Shown piece after piece: positions 62,672 to 64,000 of a DNA stretch of 64,000 bases. Made by a program: the position numbers and the translations under genes. Position 1 is the first letter of the stretch, and the number at the start of each line of letters is the position of its first letter. The DNA is from DASXMT01 sp963812965. GTDB lineage: Bacteria > Actinomycetota > Acidimicrobiia > Acidimicrobiales > RAAP-2. The stretch covers positions 62,001-126,000 of the forward strand of contig CAWEXG010000005.1 in assembly GCA_963812965.1 (NCBI GenBank), read 5' to 3'. The notes beneath the pieces are model-generated. The model saw only the letters and a program-made list of their open reading frames with translations, was not told the DNA's origin and did not search any database.

Positions 62672-63151
62672 TCAGGCGGGAGCGATCGGCCCGGCGTCGC
62701 CGTAGCCCTGGCGGATGCCCTGGCCGGCCCGGCGGGTGAGCTGTTCGGGCTCGTAGACCATCCAGTACGCGTTCCGGGCGTGCTTCCGTGCCCGGTCGAC
62801 ACACACCTTGGCCAGCATGGCCGGGTCTTCTTCCTCGTTCTCGTGGACGAAGACCTCGAGGATGTGGGTGGAGGTCAACAGCTGGGCCAGCATCAGTCCC
62901 TGGGATGCCTCGTGGGCGCAGACCTGGTCGATCGCTGCTTTGCCCGGCATTCCCAGAGCCACGACGATGCAGCATCCCTCGTTCTCGATCAGCCGTTTGC
63001 ACGCCACGCCCAGGTCCTTGAACCCGGGCACCGTACGACGGACCACTATGAATTTGCTGCCGTGGCCAGGGAAGTTCGACAGCTCGTCGAACGCCTCGCC
63101 GCCCATGTCGTAGCGGGCGAACATGGTGTCGACCACACCGATCCGGTCCAT
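62672..63151 (-). CDS. ribC: Riboflavin synthase of the archaeal type
   Basis: The 159-residue protein closely matches the archaeal riboflavin synthase family (distinct from RibE, related to lumazine synthase). It begins DRIGVVDTMFARYDMGGEAFDEL, then RRTVPGFKDLGVACKRLIENEGCCIVVALGMPGKAAIDQVCAHEASQGLMLAQLLTS and THILEVFVHENEEEDPAMLAKVC, ending EPEQLTRRAGQGIRQGYGDAGP. These blocks align from memory along their whole length with methanogen proteins. It would dismutate two lumazines to riboflavin. It heads the minus-strand pair with the acyl-CoA synthetase and is divergent from bioA. Confidence 0.85.
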   Translation of the reverse strand: MDRIGVVDTMFARYDMGGEAFDELSNFPGHGSKFIVVRRTVPGFKDLGVACKRLIENEGCCIVVALGMPGKAAIDQVCAHEASQGLMLAQLLTSTHILEVFVHENEEEDPAMLAKVCVDRARKHARNAYWMVYEPEQLTRRAGQGIRQGYGDAGPIAPA

Positions 63152-63262
63152 GACCTGAGCCTACTGGCAGCGCTACCTGGTGGTTGTCGGTCGTGGCCCA
63201 CCTGGTGCTTGCTGGTGCAGCGCCACGTGGCGCCGGTTGGCGCCGTGCACAAGACTTGTGCC

Positions 63263-64000
63263 GGTGACCGCTCCAGAACCCAGCAACCAAGAGCCCAGCA
63301 GCGCTGCCCGGTGGGCGGCGCGTGACGCTGCCGTCGTGTGGCACGGGTTTACCCAGATGGCAGCGTACGAGGGCAACATGCCGGTCACGGTGGAACGGGC
63401 GGAGGGCCGTACCCTGATCGACGTGGACGGGAACCGGTACTTCGACGCCATCTCGTCGCTGTGGGTCACCACGTTGGGACACCGAGTTCCCGAGCTCGAC
63501 GCCGCCGTGGTGGGCCAATTGGGAAAGGTGGCACACTCCACGCTGCTGGGGAACGGGAACCGGGCAGCCATCGAGCTCGCCGAAGCCCTGGCTGCCGTGG
63601 TCCCGGTGGACGAGGCCCACGTGCTGTTCGCCTCGGACGGGGCCATCGCCGTGGAGCAGGCGCTCAAGATCGCCTTCCAGTACTGGGTGAACAAGGGTGA
63701 GCCCGGTCGGTCACAATTCCTGGCATTGGGTGGGGGGTACCACGGTGACTCGGTCGGTGCTCTGTCTCTCGGTGACAGCGGGTTCGGCACGCAGCTCTTC
63801 GACCCGTTGCGGTTCCCGGTGATCCGTACCCCTGGCTATGCCGAGGTGGACTGGGCATCCAAGGCGGTGGCAGCGGTGAAACGCCATGCCGGAGAGTTGG
63901 CGGCGGTGGTGATCGAGCCGTTGGTACAGGGCGCGTCGGGCATGTTGGTGGCAGAGCCATCTGATCTGGCCCTGCTGGGACGGGCCTGTCGTGACCACGG
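63263..64000 (+). CDS. bioA: Adenosylmethionine-8-amino-7-oxononanoate aminotransferase (BioA), cut by window edge
   Basis: The visible 246 codons contain VVWHGFTQMAAYEGNMPVTVERAEGRTLIDVDGNRYFDAISSLWVTTLGH, close to the BioA W-H-P-F-T-Q segment, and LFASDGAIAVEQALKIAFQYWVNKGEPGRSQFLALGGGYHGDSVGALSLGD, the PLP pocket. BioA uses SAM as amino donor in biotin synthesis. The start GTG 63263 is the only suitable one before the conserved region. The PLP lysine lies beyond the window. Confidence 0.85.

Noticed and set aside
60999..63620. An 873-residue acyl-CoA synthetase with a long N-terminal extension
   Set aside because: The extension is antisense or out-of-frame to riboflavin synthase and bioA and shows no domain; the family start is ATG 62657.

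Overview
The window is high-GC DNA that reads as an actinobacterium. Mycofactocin genes, an NDMA-type nicotinoprotein alcohol dehydrogenase, actinobacterial-type DapD, a transglycosylase of Rpf type, a VapBC-like pair and frequent GTG starts all point there. The extended hopanoid set, fused isobutyryl-CoA mutase and large secreted proteins with a GYWLVASDGGIFTFGDA repeat suggest Acidimicrobiia or a close relative; that placement is inference. No rRNA, tRNA, CRISPR array or transposase was seen.

Region by region: 1-216 is the start of an MFS efflux pump. 295-4540 is a zinc-uptake operon (znuA, znuC, two znuB) behind a promoter overlapped by a Zur-type operator, followed by a convergent zur gene. 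4685-5702 holds two fluoride-channel genes behind a clear fluoride riboswitch. 5765-7212 has a GNAT protein and a MerR-TetR double-HTH regulator. 7342-16050 is one hopanoid operon with its own sigma70-like promoter: an hpnC-hpnD fusion, hpnE, a prenyl synthase, shc, an hpnG-ispH fusion and hpnH, all start/stop overlapped. 16.1-24.3 kb is mixed metabolism: YceH, peroxiredoxin, dapD, an acetate permease plus acetyl-CoA synthetase behind a perfect CRP-type box, and fatty acid/CoA genes. 24.4-26.3 kb is leuA with a leucine leader peptide and terminator (attenuator). 27-31.9 kb is icmF, a MarR regulator and an enoyl-CoA hydratase.

33-48.6 kb is an expanded mycofactocin locus. On the minus strand lie mftA, mftB, mftC, an OYE/FadH-type enzyme, an SDR, a second OYE/FadH-type enzyme, an ETF alpha, FixC- and FixX-like proteins, an ETF beta, mftE, a second SDR and mftF; the nicotinoprotein alcohol dehydrogenase is divergent. 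mftD is not found. The likely logic is that mycofactocin-dependent dehydrogenases pass electrons through OYE and ETF proteins to FixCX and the quinone pool. This locus also holds copies of a short GC-rich hairpin repeat. One copy is a 146-bp insertion with a 5-bp target duplication that splits an OYE gene; removing it exactly restores the frame.

48.7-53.2 kb is a second hopanoid-type group (hpnO-like aminotransferase, hpnA, rpiB, then a deaminase-family amidohydrolase). 53.4-57.4 kb encodes a 1,340-residue secreted Ig-like/repeat protein with a G10 tract near its start. 57.5-60.2 kb holds a decayed ATPase between two copies of a hairpin repeat and a VapBC-type toxin-antitoxin pair. 60.2-64 kb has a sugar nucleotidyltransferase, an acyl-CoA synthetase, an archaeal-type riboflavin synthase and the start of bioA.

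Two features cut across the window. Many conserved enzymes carry short in-frame tandem repeats at their ends or between domains (HpnE, YceH, IcmF, ETF beta, MftB, RpiB, the amidohydrolase). Many genes between 24 and 58 kb have single-base frameshifts, while the hopanoid operon has none; whether these are sequencing errors or recent decay cannot be decided here.
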